Source: Lactarius indigo (taxonomy: Eukaryota > Basidiomycota > Agaricomycetes > Russulales > Russulaceae). Taken from it: DNA of 64,000 nucleotides. Numbering within the stretch: position 1 is the stretch's first letter; each line of letters starts with the position of its first letter. The position numbers were made by a program, and so were the translations under genes. Of this stretch, positions 13,201 to 23,700 are shown piece after piece. Location: NCBI GenBank assembly GCA_025766275.1, contig JAFKAC010000002.1, positions 434,001 through 498,000 of the forward strand. Reading direction: 5' to 3'. The notes under the pieces are model-generated. The model saw only the letters and a list, made by a program, of their open reading frames with translations, ran no database searches and was not told the origin of the DNA.

Positions 13201-14523
13201 CAAGCTGCCAGGCAGGTCCCATTCCGCTTCAAGAAAGGGGACAAACCATCTCGGCAGTCCAATACAGCGGAAATAGGGCCTGGCAACGGAGAAGAAGAGG
13301 GTCTGGATGGCATCAGAAATGAACAGCCACAGGGCAGTGATGGTGAATCCCAAGGATACGGTAAGGACTCAGCTGCCGAGGAGGCCAGAGAAGGAGATGC
13401 CGATGCTGAAGATCCAGGTCCGAGAAAGGTGAGTGAGTTCCTAATACAGGGTGACATATGAGACTAACCTCCTTCTTAATTTCACCACCCACAGCTTCTC
13501 TGTCGCCATGTTTCCAGTACCGCTAGGCCCAATAAAGTTTCAGAGGAAAGTACAGCAGAGCTGCCAACAAAGGGAGATCGCACTAATCCCCCCCCCCACC
13601 AACCACCTCACTCTCACACCAACAGCTCACAGCCTGGTGCTGTGACCAAGGCACCTGCTGCTCCCTCACCTGGCTCTCAGACTAAGTCCATTCCACAGTG
13701 GCGTTCACCAAAAAGTGTCCTGAAAGAACCCTGGGTCGACAAGTTCAATTTCCTGGCATTACTCTCAAAGGACGGCAAGTATCAGGACTTGCTTCTGGAG
13801 ATCAATAAAATGTTCTTGTCAAACGTACATTTCTTTTTGTCGTTCCCCAGGTATATCATTGAGCCTTTATTTCGGCAGCGAGTTATTAATATTAAACTGA
13901 ACACCCGGCATCCCACTTGGGCTCAGTGGACATGGACTCAAGCATGGCTGCCGAAGGCATTCCACTCTGGTGGTGACAAGCCAGTTTGGGAGTGGTTACA
14001 GAGTCGCCCACATGTGCCAGACCCATCATTGGAGAGGGCCAGGCACAACTTCTCAGTCGATGGTATCGTTCTCGGCATTGGGTGCATCCTTCATGACCTG
14101 GAGGCAATGCAGTTCTCTGATGAGTTTCACCCACCTGAGCACATCGCTCATAGCAAGCTCAGCTTTGGTGTTGTTGAGTCAATCATTTATCCTGTACTTG
14201 ATGACTTTTCGGAGATCATAAAGGACCATAACAATGCTGTGAGTGATAAAGAACTGTTATTGGTGCCATGAAACCGAGCACCTCTTCTCTAGATTGCTAC
14301 CAATGACAGTCAAGAGCTGCCGGCTCCAGTAGCTCCACCAAGTGCCTCCACAGAACGGCGAGGCAAACGGCATCGGAAGGTCAAAGGTAGTGATGACTCA
14401 GATGCTGATGCCCACGTCCCCAACTGTCAGAAAGTAGACCGGCAGATCGGGGGTGCACTTCCCCAGGCTTGGCGCTCAGGACAAGTTACACGGCCTACAG
14501 AATGGGCCAAGGTGACAAAGTAG
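4275..14523 (+). CDS. Gene X: KDZ-element cargo protein of unknown function, interrupted by a copia element
   Basis: Unrecognised function; homologous to gene Y of the inner element. ATG at 4275, then an acidic Ser/Asp/Glu-rich N-terminus and small exons with good splice signals: LTLTEDQADMLQKHVAEF (from about 4650), LVRQYLYNKGRRAKKKS (from about 4860), STFREFAQYVYSQYGVR (about 5215), FDINEKLGATSFKKRHENW (about 5395), LPSWESIKNTDLRYKKYL (about 5650). Copia F splits the next exon at 5840/13081. Joining across one target-site copy gives GRIPWTRVYQAQGDYILNE in frame, matching the IPWAKL...YPPGFQW region of Y. Downstream, DALLKHWTTRQ is followed by a large domain (13640-14270; FHSGGDKPVWEWLQSRPHVP) and a basic C-terminus ending TAG at 14521-14523. 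No stop is seen in the reconstructed frame, so the copia insertion may be the only disabling change. Exon ends are by eye. Confidence 0.7.
5841..6468 (+). repeat. Copia F 5' LTR (type a)
   Basis: Starts TGTTGATAAGTG and ends TGTTCATCA. A TATA-like TATAAGTA lies at about 6239. About 30-35 bp further on is ATCAGTTCTCACTG, a plausible transcription start. A 26-bp segment ending GTGCCAG occurs twice, flanking a GTAAGC donor-like sequence. Nearly identical to 12453-13080. Confidence 0.92.
6469..6480 (+). promoter_or_regulatory. Copia F primer-binding site matching the initiator tRNA-Met anticodon loop
   Basis: GGTTATGGGCCC directly abuts the LTR. It is the reverse complement of GGGCCCATAACC, the conserved anticodon stem-loop of eukaryotic initiator tRNA-Met (CAU anticodon). 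This is the half-tRNA priming arrangement known from Drosophila copia. Copia E carries the same site. Confidence 0.8.
6481..7250 (+). other. Copia F untranslated leader
   Basis: About 770 bp between the PBS and the gag ATG. Open frames are short and show no family resemblance. It presumably carries packaging and dimerisation signals, but none can be identified by eye. Confidence 0.5.
7251..11573 (+). CDS. Copia F Gag-Pol polyprotein, intact (1440 aa)
   Basis: A single uninterrupted frame from ATG 7251 to TAG 11573. Domains in order: Ty1/copia Gag (about residues 45-240), CCHC zinc knuckle CHYCNKKGHIKPDC (about 267-280), aspartic protease with DSGATHHI (about 343), GAG-pre-integrase (LDIWHQRMGH), integrase core with the three acidic residues in VHSDLAGP, HSDRGGEY and NGKAERFNR, a proline-rich linker (about 765-875), reverse transcriptase (KSKWVFKLK; YVDD at about 1121-1124) and RNase H (GYTDSSLADQ, TTEAEYMA, HGDNKGAI). 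All expected catalytic motifs are present and the length is normal for an autonomous copia polyprotein, so this copy could still supply enzymes. Codon use is GC-richer than the surrounding KDZ genes, consistent with independent origin. The polyprotein is expected to be processed in cytoplasmic particles. Confidence 0.95.
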   Translation: MSGSSSTPAAGAGAPPSPTGGSGSASLPPVSGSTPSMRVSAAYGTTFGMPSGIRLEQFDGTGWNEWSGTIEAILTLHEAEDVFTMDTPPSGVTADEWDSVQRRSKAYLRLYLKPDVYSLVADNTAYPTFKDKWAKLKDIYGGASGSTTIFNLWIQITQARLDDSAPMAAQLAKLNELWVALSNAQMGVSDVQYCLILLHALPPSYEVLASTILASGAPSTLKHAEIIARIVSEEARCSGPSGSSLNKVAPVKSTGKKGKKDHSGLTCHYCNKKGHIKPDCRKRKKDEADAKEKEKAGNKAANSHILVPTTASIKEVEEPAIDWASQSISVALYAASRMRWMMDSGATHHITPHRSDFKDYTPTKGTVRLGDKSTIDQVGVGSVVFTTSQGISITLSNVLHLPQVKTRFLSTRALAQKGAEIAFDSGSFKISINQKCVAKGYLEDNLYWLDAASVGLNAHTKSSAATLDIWHQRMGHISSAALKAHGPSATTGMDIDSSTTAHTVCCGCEMGKSTCQPFSASSNKRTTRQFEIVHSDLAGPMQTQSLQGSTYTATFIDDHTKFTVVHFLKSKDQFAKSLQMYLAWGETQSGHKLCALHSDRGGEYMSSVTQDILKQKGIEHHLTMPGSPQSNGKAERFNRTIMDKAMSMLHTAGMSKGFWEHAVCAAVHIYNRSPVRGLKWRTPYELWHSGKVPDVSHLRVFRCKGYMHVPADKRRKLDAKAIEVTLIGFEPKSKGYKLWDRSTRSVQVSRDVTFDESSFPSLQGAETHPTPSPPVVPSTTVTAVPHPPALPPMRAPSPAHSSSSEEEDVENLLDPPQVQPRPTTPPPALPALPTTPKREQTTPTSPPPRPSATRIMRHVPPPSPEMPGGFEDRAQRSQLLREMDNAPRRTARVPVPNPRYFNADNAAWCGRRLGYAELLAAAFVGRDPATYAEAMQSAAADEWAKACQYEMDTLAKNGTWELVDLPPNRKAVKSKWVFKLKADGRYRARLVAKGFMQIPGVDFDETFSPVARFESLRLLLALAVLEDWHIHQMDVKSAFLNGVLDEEIYMEQPQGFTVTGSETKVCRLVKAIYGLKQASRAWNLQFHGVLTALGFKQMFADAGIYVMPQREGYDPLFVIVYVDDITILGPSLSGIKRLKSDLSERYEMTDLGEIESYLGMRIVRDRSLRRIEIDQSGYIKDVLERFGMSDATPHNTPLPAGADEHLVKYTSQATASDISHYQSLIGSLLYVQIGTRPDISFAVSRLAQYTANPSPQHLRLAQYVLSYLVGTMDMRIVYDGANGDGLHGYTDSSLADQTDDRHSTSGYVFLLANGAISWSSRKQKTVAQNTTEAEYMAMTDAANQAAWYQSFLTELGYEVDDPIPLHGDNKGAIDLALNPVTGRRSKHIAIRHHVIREYIEKGTITLIRTPTVDMVADGFTKSLPHVLLQKHNDDMGLMCT
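11593..12195 (+). repeat. Copia F middle LTR (type b), divergent
   Basis: Follows the polypurine stretch CACGGGGAGA. Same ends (TGTTGATAAGTG..GTTCATCA) as the type-a LTRs but 603 bp and clearly divergent internally (GATTAATTAGGACC, TATAGTATAAGTAG). It also keeps the internal duplication ending GTGTGCCAG with a GTATGT donor-like sequence between the copies. Confidence 0.88.
12196..12433 (+). pseudogene. Duplicated 3' end of copia pol (RNase H tail)
   Basis: Repeats the last 79 codons of the polyprotein (from IPLHGDNKGAIDL to the stop) with a few substitutions, for example IWHH for IRHH and MVVDG for MVADG. It joins directly to the end of the middle LTR with no PBS or gag, through a short CATC overlap (GTTCATCA / CATCCCAC). 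This is a fragment, not an independent gene. Confidence 0.88.
12453..13080 (+). repeat. Copia F 3' LTR (type a)
   Basis: 628 bp, preceded by the same CACGGGGAGA polypurine stretch. Differs from 5841-6468 at one site that I found (CTTGGCGG versus CTTAGCGG). Followed by CACCA, the right-hand target-site pentamer. Confidence 0.92.
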
Positions 14524-14773
14524 GTCATGGCTCTCTTGATATTTCTAGAGTGCTAAATACTTGTAATAGGGAGAGCGGTGATATGTCAGCAAGGAAAAAG
14601 TAGCTACCCCATTACTTGCTAGTAGTACTTCTCTCGGCATATTTGGCAAACCAATGTAATCATATCAACATTTTTTCTTTGGACATATATTTCACTTCAG
14701 ATTATGGATCACACACAAGACTGACATACTTGGTAAGAGAAAGGTAGAAAAAGAAAAATGTCAAAGTCCGCCA

Positions 14774-17700
14774 CTACAAACCACCCTCCTCAAGCCGGCG
14801 ATCAACCTCCTTCCTCCATTTCTCCAATTTGTCCATCTTTGCCTCCAGTGCAGCAAGCCTTGATCGGTTGTTGTGACCATCGTCACTCGAAAGTGACAGA
14901 CCTGCAGGGGAGCGCTGTCAAAGCTGCCAAAACTTTGGTGCGGTGACCTCAACACAGAACGTGGCAGCCGAAGGAGAGTCGGCAGAGGCAGGATCGGTGG
15001 TAGGGGAGTCAGCATGTGATGACCCACCGCTTTCCAGGGTCATTCCATGCAGAGGCCGTTCAAGAGTGCTTGAGGGTGATAGTCGTGATGCCGATGCTGC
15101 AGGTTCCTTGACCTCCTCACCAGCTAGCTCCAGCTTCTTCTTGTACGTCTCTAGGCGGAATGCCAAAACGTCCTGCTCTGAGAGCTTGTTGCAGATGGGC
15201 TTGCCAGTTTCCTGGTCATGGGGAACCAAACTACACCTGGCCTTGTCGGCCTGGCACCGATCACAGGGTCGGGTGGGCCATATCTTGCATATGTAGCCCT
15301 TATCCACACATCTATCACACTGGAGTCACATAATGATTGATGGTGACTTCCATCATTCATGGGCCAACCGACGGTGAGAGTCTTAGATATGTCATGGGCT
15401 AGCCGACGTCGGCCAACGCCCAAGATTCCTTCCAAGATTCATGGGCCAGCCGACATCGGTTCGGATGGACGAGATTTACAAACAGCTCCGTAGTAATCAT
15501 GCAATGGTGACTTTTTATGGCTTCCGCATCTGAGAGACATGATCGGACACTGTACCAAATAGAATGTGTGCTTGACATCTGAGAGGTAAACACAGAGATG
15601 TTATCAAACATTGTCTGAGGTAGAATCTTGGACACATTCCATTGATCACTGTCCGAGGTACAATCTCGGACGTATTCCATTGATCACTGTCCGAGGTACG
15701 ATCTCGGACGTAATCCATTGATCACCGTCCGAGGTAGAATCTCGGACGTGTTCCATTGATCACCGTCCGAGGTAGAATCTTGGACGTGTTCCATTGATCA
15801 CTGTCCGAGGTACGATCTCGGACGTGTTCCATTGATCACTGTCTGAAGTAGAATCTCGGATGTGTTCCATTTATTACTGTCTGAGGTTGAATCTCGGACG
15901 TGTTTCATTGATCACTGTCCGAAGTAGAATCTCGGACATATTCTATTAATTACCGTCCGAGGTAGAATCACGGACGTGTTCCATTGATCACCATCCGAGA
16001 GTTAATCTTGGATGTGTGAGTAGTGTGCTCCAACTATATCTATCAGCAGGACAACTTGGAAGAGTGATATGAATCACAGTCTGACAGAAAATTAGAAATG
16101 ATATTATGTAGCCAGTCCACAGTTCAGATATAGATAGCCAATATATGTAGCTATAGAGTGTACAGTTTAATTCTGTCTCTCAAGGTAGCCCGGACCAATC
16201 CTCTGTGAACCCCTGCCAGTGTCCATATTCCTTCACAACTGTCAGAATGCTGTGTGAGATGTAGAAAGATAGTCTTACTTGGCTTTATCTGACTTCTTGA
16301 TCTGCCGCTTGCCCAGACTGTGAGAATGAGGTGGTTGGTCCTCTGACATATGTCCAGATGTAGAGGCTAAAGTGCTCCCATGGTGAACTTGGAGGAGTGC
16401 CATCCTCTGGCCTGGTGTATCTTGATGGGTTGACAGTCCTCTGGCTAGATTACTTCCAGTGTGAATAGAATGGCTAACTATCAAAAGCATTTGTGACAGT
16501 ACTTACCTGGGTCTTGTGTCAATTCAGTGGGTGCCGTCTCAGAGGGTGGAGCATTACTGCCATGTGCACCATGGAGGTATGCTATATAAGCAGATGAGTG
16601 GAAGTCTGCACATGGAAGCAATGGCCAAACCCACAGGAGTGTTGTGGGACAGATGGAGGCTCTGGACATTCAGTAGACTCTACTCCTACTCTGGCTGGAT
16701 GTTCAGTATTGGATTTGGAAGGACCCTTCTGCACTGCATGCAGAGAAGGCAGTATTTGTAGCGGTGATGACTCTGGACTAGGATGATCAGAGATCTTGTT
16801 CAAGTCTCTAGCAAAGTCCTCTTCTTCTTCATCTGGATTAGAGGTGGAAGGAGTCTGGCACCGTCTCCGAGTTGGTAGATGTTCGGAGGTCTTCTCCGCT
16901 TCAGCAAGCAGCTCACATGATGGGTTCCAGATGAGGGGAGTCAGTCCATCTTCCTTCCACTGCCTCCAGTAGATCAAAAGGTCATGGACATCATCCAATC
17001 GTATTTTTGATGGGTCTGCCCATTGAAATCCAGGTGGATAACACTCTTCCTCTATCCAGGCAGTAGGAGCTGTGGATAGCTTTGCCCAAGGGATGGTCAG
17101 ATTACGCTTGCCAGAGATGAACCCTAATGCACATATCCACATAGGTGACTGAATACAATGTATATTGTGGAGACCACTCACTAATATGGGCAGTACAATA
17201 GTCCCTAAGCGCTGTTTGAACCACCTTGGCTTGATGTCCACCACCCTTGACAATGGATGGAATTTCTGGTTCCCCTGTCACATCAGTGGTGATTTGGACA
17301 GGGGCCTTGAGTGTCCTTGCATGGTTCTTCTCAGCACCCTGATCATCATCTGTATCACTTATGAGATAATCATATATGTTGATGAATGCATTCCAAACCT
17401 AGCCCAAAGCACTGCCTGCCATATTTCTTCCATTTATCCCAGAGCACAGAGGTCCTCCAGTTAGGACAGAAGTCTCCGAAATCAAGTCCTTCATCTACAC
17501 CAGCATTCCACTCATCCCTGTGAATAGAACAGTTAGTGTCCGGCCAGCAATGTAACATAAACAACATACATTGAAACCTGCGGAGTTCCATCCTCCTTCT
17601 GGTATGCAAGGAGAACTATAGACCGAGCTCCACATGTTCTGTAAAGTTGGGTTTGAAAGTCTCTCACTATCCGGCCACGGATAGCAGCCGAAGCCATTCT

Positions 17701-20700
17701 GGAAGGTGAGTCAGTGTGATGCATGGAGTGGTGAGACTTCACTTACTTGGCCTGAATGCCCTTCGGAGGGCCATTGTCCGACCATTCTTTAGCAGTCTCT
17801 GCAAAGCGCTCCTGCTCCTCAATTGGTAACTTCTTCCATAACTCAGTGGTTGCCTCCTGGAGTGCACCTAAGAATTCCTGTGTTCCAGGCACAGCTCCGG
17901 ACATTTCCTCCGCAAGCACAGTGATGTGTGCCTTATCCTCATGGTAGAAGACATTCCTTGCAGACCACCTCCGAGTGAACTTGATAACCTGATGATGAGG
18001 AGGGGAGTAGTGGTTGTAGAACCACTTTCTGATTTTCTGTAAAGCATATCTATCAGTAGACTTATAAGCATGCATGGAATATCAATACCTGTCTAGCATC
18101 TTTCTTATCAAACACAGAGTTGGCAGGCTGCCTCCGATACAGTTCCCCCATAGCCTTCTCCAGAATATTCTTTCTCATCTGTGTATCAGCCTGCTCAAAG
18201 TCATCCATATAGCCTCTAAGAATGGTTGCATCCTGTGGTGTGATTACAAACCCCTCCTTAGTCGGAGGCATTGGTCTGGAGTCTTGGCCAGAGTGAGTAG
18301 CAGATGAATCAGAGTGTTCAGACATGGGTGTAGACAAAGTTGTTGAAGGGTATGGAAGTCGAATGTATTCAGGAAATCAAACTGATCATGATTGAGCATA
18401 TATATAGTGCTCTCATAAGTCCCCAAGAGGATGACCCAGAGATATCACCTTGATACAGGGTAGGTGGATTGAACGATCAGAAAATGAGGACTCCGAAATC
18501 CGTGTGTTGACATGACACACGTAACATGATAGGTTTCAACACAAAGTGTATTGGAGTGATATACTTAGAAAGACCAGTGACATACTCACAGTGTATTGTT
18601 TCATGGCTCTGAAACATAATACAATTTAGTTTGGAGAGGTGCGGTCTGTTTTCACGACTTCGGACGGAACGCACACCGGACCAATATGTCCGAAGTATGT
18701 CCGAAGATCCATTCAATTGTCAATCTGAGAAGGGTGTCCAGACATGTTATACTTACTTTAACAGGCTGGTGTCATGGCTTTGAAACACAATACAATTTAG
18801 TTTGGAGAGATGCGGTCTGTTTTCACGACTTCGGACGGAATGCACACCGGACCAACACATCCGAACGATGTCCGAAGATACGTTCCATTGTCAATCTGAG
18901 AATGGTCTCTAGACACCTATATTCTTCATAGCAAATTGCTTTGTGGTTATGAAACAAAACACACTTCATTTCAGAGAGGTGCAGTCTGCCTTCATGACTC
19001 CAGCTGAAACGCCCTTCGGACACATGACTCCGAGTCATGTCTGAATATGCGTGCTGTGGCCAATCGGTCAATGATCTCTAGACGCTCTATATGGTATGTA
19101 AATATCATCTGATTGAATATGGTCACATCGTATGCTGCAATCACCCCAACAGAAGTGACCAAAACCTGAGGAGGAACAGTAGATTCACAAGGTAGACTAC
19201 AGCTATGAACTTGACTACTCTGGAAGACTGGCCATGAACTCATCCAGCTTATCTGTAAACGCTTTCTCAGCTTCCAGACCGTCATGAAGGGCTATTTGAC
19301 GCTCTATGAGGTGTGCACGAAGATGAGACACCATCTCCCGGACCTTGGTTACCTCAACCATGGATGGAGCAGTGTCCGGTGAGGGGGCGAGTTCCTTGGT
19401 GTTCTTGGAGGTCGAAGCCAGCTGGGGCATGTCATATGAGTGGTCGGTAATGGAGGGAACACTGTGATAAGTGTCCGATAGTACGTACTGTGTGTTCCTC
19501 ACTCTCCAGATCACTTCCGTCTGGTGCTGGCTCCGAGATGGAGGCCGTTGACTTGAGCAAGAATGTAGTAGGTTGTGAACGATGCGGAGGTGGATGATCG
19601 TCGTCCACCACCATCACATCAGTCAGATCCTATTCAGAGATTGTGATAATGCCATAATGTGAGTTGAACTCGGACGTACCTTCGGAGTGGAAGCAGCAGC
19701 AGGCACCGCAGTTTGCACAGCAGGAGGAGGGGTAGGTGTACCAGCATCTTTGTAGAGGAAAGAGCGCTTGACCTTTGATTTCACTGGAGGCACCACCTTT
19801 GCTTGAAAGGCCGGAGCAAGAGCAGAAGCCAGAGATGGTGCTGCTGCAGTGGCAGCCACAGCTGGAGCAGGTGGGGTGGTAGCAGTTGGAGTAGGTGTGG
19901 CAGTGGGAGTGGCCTTGCTAGGCGCACTTTTCGCAGTAAGCTTTCGCGCATGTGGGGGCATCTTTCCGACGTATGCCCAATGCCCTATGGCCATATGACT
20001 CAGGTAAGTACTGTGGGTAATGCTTACTATATGGGGACACACTGGACTCAGACTCCGAAGTCTCATCTGGGAATGACATGTTGTGTGGGTGTGGCTGATA
20101 GTTCGCTGGATCGGTGATGACTATATTACTGTGCACGGACTAAGTATTGGAATTGGCGACTGTCCGAAGTATGGGCCCAAGACTATGATGTATGCATAGA
20201 TGCATGCCGCATGTCCGGAGTTGTGTACTGGGCGACTAGATCTATGACATCATATACTCTTATGAGATGTTCGGACACAATAGACTCGGTGTCCATGTGG
20301 GGCATATGCTTTTATTAGATGTCCGGACAGATCGGACGCGGCGTCCATGTGGGGCGTCCGTATGGGGCATGCCTTATCGGTCCAATCACATCAAACTCGG
20401 ACGTTGAATATTCGGAGTCAGGTGTCCGAGTATGCGACAGACAGTATCTGATCGTTCAACGTTCACCCTCCACATTACAACGATGGCAGCATCCAACTCT
20501 ATTACTCCTGCTGAGGCTCAGCTGTTGGGGATCGCCTGTAGGATAGACACTGCTCTCCGGTATAGGGATGAACATAAGGAAGCTGTGGACGATTCCTGGT
20601 ACAACCAGGCATTGGAAAATGAGTTGGTGCGTGGTCCGTCTGAATGCGTATCACGGCTCACTCACTGAGTGTCATAGGACGAGGTCAATGAGGTCTTTGA

Positions 20701-23700
20701 GAAGGAGGATGCCTGTGTCCCTCGCATGCATCCACTGCTGCACATGGTTGGGGAGGAGAGTGTGCGCGTTGGTAATGGTGACATGGAGCTGGACAGGTTC
20801 AGCATCGATGCGATCCGTGAGGCCTGCAAGGCGTTCTCAAGTGCGAACCCTGGGTTCAACCCAGTGCTCTCCTTGGCTGATGTCCGGCGCCTTGCTAGCG
20901 AGGTACCGGACATGGTCGAGTGGTGGCTCCCTGGAGAGCCCACATTTGAGGATGAGGAGGCTGCTGAAGACGCAGCTGCTGAGGCTGCCGGAGGTGAAGG
21001 CGACGACGACGATGAAGTTGCAGAAGGTGAGTTCGCTGCTCATATGCTGAAGACACATAGCTAATCTAATCGCACACAATAGTCGAATCAGCTAGTACCG
21101 GAGCGAGTAGTGGTCCGCGCCGCTCCAGACGCAACTCAAAGGTGAAGGTATCCGGCCATACTGATGAAGACTCGACTGGTGACGACATCATCATGTTGGA
21201 CAATCCGGATGTGGAGGCGACACCGCGCAAGCCAAGGGTGACCAAGCGCCCCCAGGCTGTTGTGGTATCACCATCCTCGGACATCCCTGCAAAGCGCCGT
21301 CAACGCAAGGCCAGCACATCTGCTAAGGCAAAGGGAAAGGGAAAGGAATCCCTTCCGGACCCTGTACGTCCGTTTTGCTCTCCGAGTGGTGGTGCGATAA
21401 TCTGGCATCCAGGGATTCTGTGGGCCATGCCAGATGTCCAATGCAAAGGAGTGTGTCCCCCAGGTCAACGCTCCAAAGGCCATAGCATGTGCGCTCTGCC
21501 GGAGTCGCAAGGTGCAATGCCAGCCTCCACCAGCTTGGGCACTCCCGATCATCGAATCCATCGAGTGCTCGAAGCTTGCGAAGGAGGAGAGGAAACAGCA
21601 GCCGCCCCGGAGGCGTTCGGCTGCATGTGCGCAATTGACCGCAGTCCGTCCAAACTAATTTAACGTTCCCTTACAGCTGTCTTCGACGATATGACGCCGA
21701 CACTTGACTCTCTTAAGCGCGGACAAGAAAGGCTTGAAGAGCGCCTTGCAGCTCTCCAGATTGGCCAGAACAATCTGGAACTACTCCTCCGTGCGCTGTG
21801 CATGCGCCACAACGTCATTCCATCGACCCTCAATCTCCATACCCCACCAGTCCCTCTGTTCAACTCAGCATCTGCCGTCTCACCATCTATAGCTTCCACA
21901 CTCAGTACCACAGCTTCCACAGCTGCTTTGACATCCTCCACTGGCGTTGACGTCTCCAGGCTGTCCATCTCAGCCAGTCCAGCCACATCCGGAAGCGGTG
22001 CTGGGAATGTGCCAGCTAATGGTGCGTCGTCCGAAATCGGACTCTATTTCGGACTCGTTTGCCTTATGTCTGACCCCTGTTAGTGTCTACTGGGCGCAGT
22101 GGAGCGACCATCAAGCCGGCCTCTAGGGCCCCAAGTGTCTCTAGGGCCCCTAGTGCTCCTGGGTCAAGGGCATCCTCGCGCAGTCGGCCATAATGGTCAC
22201 AGTTATCGTTGAAACCAAGTAATAGAATGTGTCGTTCATATGTAGTACCAGAGAATGTCTAGAAATGAAAGTTGGATTGCTTGCTTGCTTACCATATGTG
22301 GTCAGGTTGACCTTGAGTTTGGACTGAGCTTATGCACATTCTATGACTCACACAGACTTGGGCGAATTGGGTGTCGGATAGGCACTGTCTCAGATGCACA
22401 CCAACTCGGACGCACCAACTCGGACGCACGCACACATGCTCGGATGCACACCAACTCAGACGCACACATACTCGGACGCACACATGCTCGGACACACACC
22501 AACTCGGACGCACACTTGCCCGGACGCACACCGACTCGGACGCATACATACTCGAACGCACACATGCTCGGATGCACACATGCTCGGACGCACACCAACT
22601 CGGACGCACACCAACTCGGACGCACACCAACTCGGATGCACACATACTTGGACGCACACCAACTCGGACGCACATATTCTCGGATGCACACCGACTCGCA
22701 CGCACATATTCTCGTATGCACACCGACTCGGATGCACATATGCTCGCACGCACACCTACTCGCACGCACACCATCTCGGATGCACACCTACTCGCACGCA
22801 CACCAACGTGCATGCACACATGCTCGCACACACATATTCTCGGACGCACACCATCTCGGACGCACATCGACTCGCACACACACCATCTCGCATGCACACA
22901 TCCTCAGATGAACACCATCTCGGACACACACCATCTTGGGACAACACCTTGGACACACACCATCTCGGACACATACCATCTCAGATGCACTTAGTGTTAG
23001 AGTCACTCTGTTTTGCACTCACACCTCCCCAGCTCACTCTGTCTCTGATACTATGTACTGTATACATCCTATTTCACCCCATGTTTGATGCACTTATTCT
23101 ATTAAATATGTTCAATTGATTTAGGGAGATCATCTGACTAATTCCTCATAATACTCCTTAAGTCTCGACTTCATGCGCATCTTGGGACACTATATATAAT
23201 GCTATTCACAGAACATCCTAAGCGACTTCAGTAATCTCAGGTCCACATCAGATGCCTTATTCTCAGTCCAGTTTCATCATACTTAGTGGATATGTACTGT
23301 CCTTGTCATGGAATTGCGGTGATGCATATTGAGCACTCTGCTCCCATCTCTGTGCCAAACAGACAGGGGAGCACATGTGTCTGTTATGTTTGTATATCAT
23401 TACATAGTGTATCTTTGGTACATGTGTTAGCATGACTTGGTGTACCTGTATCAATTAAGAGAACTGATGGCATCAAAGACTGTCCACTAATAGCCAAAAC
23501 ATGCATCCTGTTGACATCGGACATTCATTTCCATGAATCTTGGACATTTATTTCCGTGAATCTCGGACATTTATTTCTGTGAATCTCGGACATTCATTTG
23601 CGCAGACATCGGACTTTGGTGTGTGTCAGTGACTAATATCCGTCCAAATTGGGTGTCTAGGCAAGGATGCTGATACTAATGCTAAGCAATCAGGTACGAA

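Noticed and set aside
15613..16012. CRISPR-like array of regular palindromic repeats (also 37020-38018)
   Set aside because: Spacers are themselves repeated, the genome is eukaryotic, and no cas genes are present.
22255..23119. Long open frames over the 16-bp repeat on both strands
   Set aside because: Period-16 repeat gives stop-poor low-complexity translations in several frames; no start context, introns or homology.
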